NCBI GenBank assembly: GCA_036567945.1
Contig: DATCTM010000105.1
Span: 57,782 to 121,781 of the forward strand
Source of the DNA: BRH-c54 sp036567945
Lineage (GTDB): Bacteria > Bacteroidota > Bacteroidia > Flavobacteriales_E > Vicingaceae
Direction of reading: 5' to 3'
DNA: 64,000 nucleotides
Shown here one piece after another: positions 62,757 through 64,000 of the stretch. The position numbers and the translations under genes are program-made. Under the pieces are notes generated by a model. The model did no database searches. It saw only the letters and a list, made by a program, of their open reading frames with translations, and was not told the DNA's origin. Every line of letters begins with the position of its first letter. Position 1 is the first letter of the stretch.

Positions 62757-64000
62757 ATGTCAGAAATAGCAAAATTAGAATTAGACGGGAAAGTATATGA
62801 GTTTCCTGTTATAGAAGGAACGGAGAATGAAAAAGCCATTGATATATCTGCTCTTAGGGCAAAAACAGGATATATTACTATTGATAGTGGGTTTAAAAAT
62901 ACCGGTTCTACACAAAGTGCCATTACTTTTTTAGATGGTGAAGAAGGTATTTTAAGATACAGAGGATATCCAATAGAACAATTGGCCGAAAAAGCAGAAT
63001 TTTTAGAAGTAGCTTTTTTATTGATATATGGTGAATTACCGACTAAAGAAGAGTATACTAAATTTAAAGATAACATTACTAAACATACTTTAATTCATGA
63101 AGATATGAAGCATTTCTTTGATGCTTATCCTCCAAAAGCTCATCCAATGGGTATTTTGGCAGCATCACTATCTTCATTGTCAACTTTCTACCCTGAGTCC
63201 TTAGATCCAAATAGGCCTAAAGAAGCTGTGGATTTAACCATGCAAAGATTAATTGCTAAAGTCCCTACATTAGCAGCTTGGGCTTACAAAAACGCTATGC
63301 GTCATCCGGTAATTTATCCAAATAATAATTTAGATTATTGCTCTAATTTTTTAAATATGATGTTTGCTATGCCAACAGATGATTATAAAGTTGATCCGGT
63401 TGTTGCTAGTGCATTAAATAAACTATTAATTCTTCATGCCGACCATGAACAAAACTGCTCTACGTCAACAGTGAGAATTGTAGGTTCATCTCAAGCAAAT
63501 TTGTATACCTCAATTTCAGCAGGTGTTTCTGCACTTTGGGGACCACTTCATGGTGGAGCAAACCAAGCGGTAATAGAAATGTTAGAAGCTATTAAAGCAG
63601 ATGGTGGAGATACTGAAAAATGGATAGCAAAAGCGAAAGATAAAGATGATTCTTTCCGTTTAATGGGATTTGGACACAGAGTTTACAAAAACTTTGACCC
63701 AAGAGCTACGATTATTAAAAAAGCTGCTGATGATGTATTGGCTGCTTTAGGAGTAGATGATCCTATTTTAGATATTGCTAAAAAATTAGAAAAAGTAGCC
63801 CTAGAAGATGAATACTTTAAAGCTAGAGGACTTTATCCTAACGTTGATTTCTACTCAGGAATTATCTACAGAGCATTAGGAATACCAACAGAAATGTTTA
63901 CCGTAATGTTTGCGTTAGGTAGATTGCCGGGTTGGATTGCTCAATGGAAAGAAATGATTGAGAATAAAGAACCAATTGGACGTCCTCGTCAGGTTTATAC
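62757..64000 (+). CDS. gltA: Citrate synthase (partial, 3' end beyond window)
   Basis: 414 residues from ATG 62757, open to the right edge and close to the family's usual 428-430. Motifs: GYITIDSGF, FLDGEEGILRYRGYPIEQL, catalytic regions LHADHEQNCSTSTVR, WGPLHGGANQ, GFGHRVYKNFDPRA and NVDFYSGIIY. The type II (hexameric, NADH-sensitive in Gram-negatives) form fits its length. It condenses acetyl-CoA and oxaloacetate to start the TCA cycle. The gap of 68 bp from eno holds only weak promoter matches. Confidence 0.96.
   Translation, partial: MSEIAKLELDGKVYEFPVIEGTENEKAIDISALRAKTGYITIDSGFKNTGSTQSAITFLDGEEGILRYRGYPIEQLAEKAEFLEVAFLLIYGELPTKEEYTKFKDNITKHTLIHEDMKHFFDAYPPKAHPMGILAASLSSLSTFYPESLDPNRPKEAVDLTMQRLIAKVPTLAAWAYKNAMRHPVIYPNNNLDYCSNFLNMMFAMPTDDYKVDPVVASALNKLLILHADHEQNCSTSTVRIVGSSQANLYTSISAGVSALWGPLHGGANQAVIEMLEAIKADGGDTEKWIAKAKDKDDSFRLMGFGHRVYKNFDPRATIIKKAADDVLAALGVDDPILDIAKKLEKVALEDEYFKARGLYPNVDFYSGIIYRALGIPTEMFTVMFALGRLPGWIAQWKEMIENKEPIGRPRQVY

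Overview
This window reads as a stretch of a Bacteroidota chromosome, probably Flavobacteriales. The evidence is low G+C, a C-terminal type IX secretion (T9SS) sorting domain, many short lipoproteins, TAnnTTTG promoter boxes, A-rich ribosome binding regions instead of strong Shine-Dalgarno sites, and a dcw cluster in the order usual for that phylum. I assign no species.

Layout. 1-9.5 kb: on the minus strand, an OmpA-like protein, a Wzc-type tyrosine kinase with a (GY)8Y tail and a Wzx-type flippase (cut by the window edge) form a surface-polysaccharide operon. They are followed by a lipoprotein, a SPOR protein, an outer-membrane barrel and two DUF1801 proteins. 9.5-25.2 kb: an accessory island of mostly unrecognised genes. 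It holds a minus-strand set made of a 1274-residue STAND-like ATPase with a nuclease-like N-terminus and two membrane proteins. It also holds a GIY-YIG protein, a 42-residue membrane peptide, two XRE repressors, a DUF2130 protein, an IS1380-type transposase and several structured intergenic segments. The island is bounded by an imperfect inverted-repeat pair of about 50 bp (9463-9513 and 24917-24967). It abuts a tRNA-Arg gene that has partial copies of both of its ends nearby.

25.3-38.8 kb: ordinary chromosomal genes, namely YfhO membrane protein, flavin reductase, AtoE-type transporter, a TM flippase/GT2/ABC-permease operon divergent from ruvC, a DUF218 protein, small secreted proteins, rsmG and engB. 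39.0-55.0 kb: a complete dcw cluster (mraZ, rsmH, ftsL-like, ftsI, murE, mraY, murD, an extra 119-aa gene, ftsW, murG, murC, ftsQ, ftsA, ftsZ) with a three-copy MraZ-type operator upstream. It makes and places the peptidoglycan machinery for division, and the DNPR motif of MurE points to meso-diaminopimelate peptidoglycan. 55.1-64.0 kb: yqeY, a small secreted protein, a repeat-bearing T9SS cargo protein, tRNA-Leu, tig, clpP, eno and the start of gltA (cut by the edge).

The best candidates for something new are the STAND ATPase plus membrane-protein set, the border repeats of its island, a pair of related hairpins in front of two unknown island genes, and a free-standing MurD-C-terminal-like protein inside the dcw cluster. 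All functional statements come from reading motifs by eye; no database search was run.
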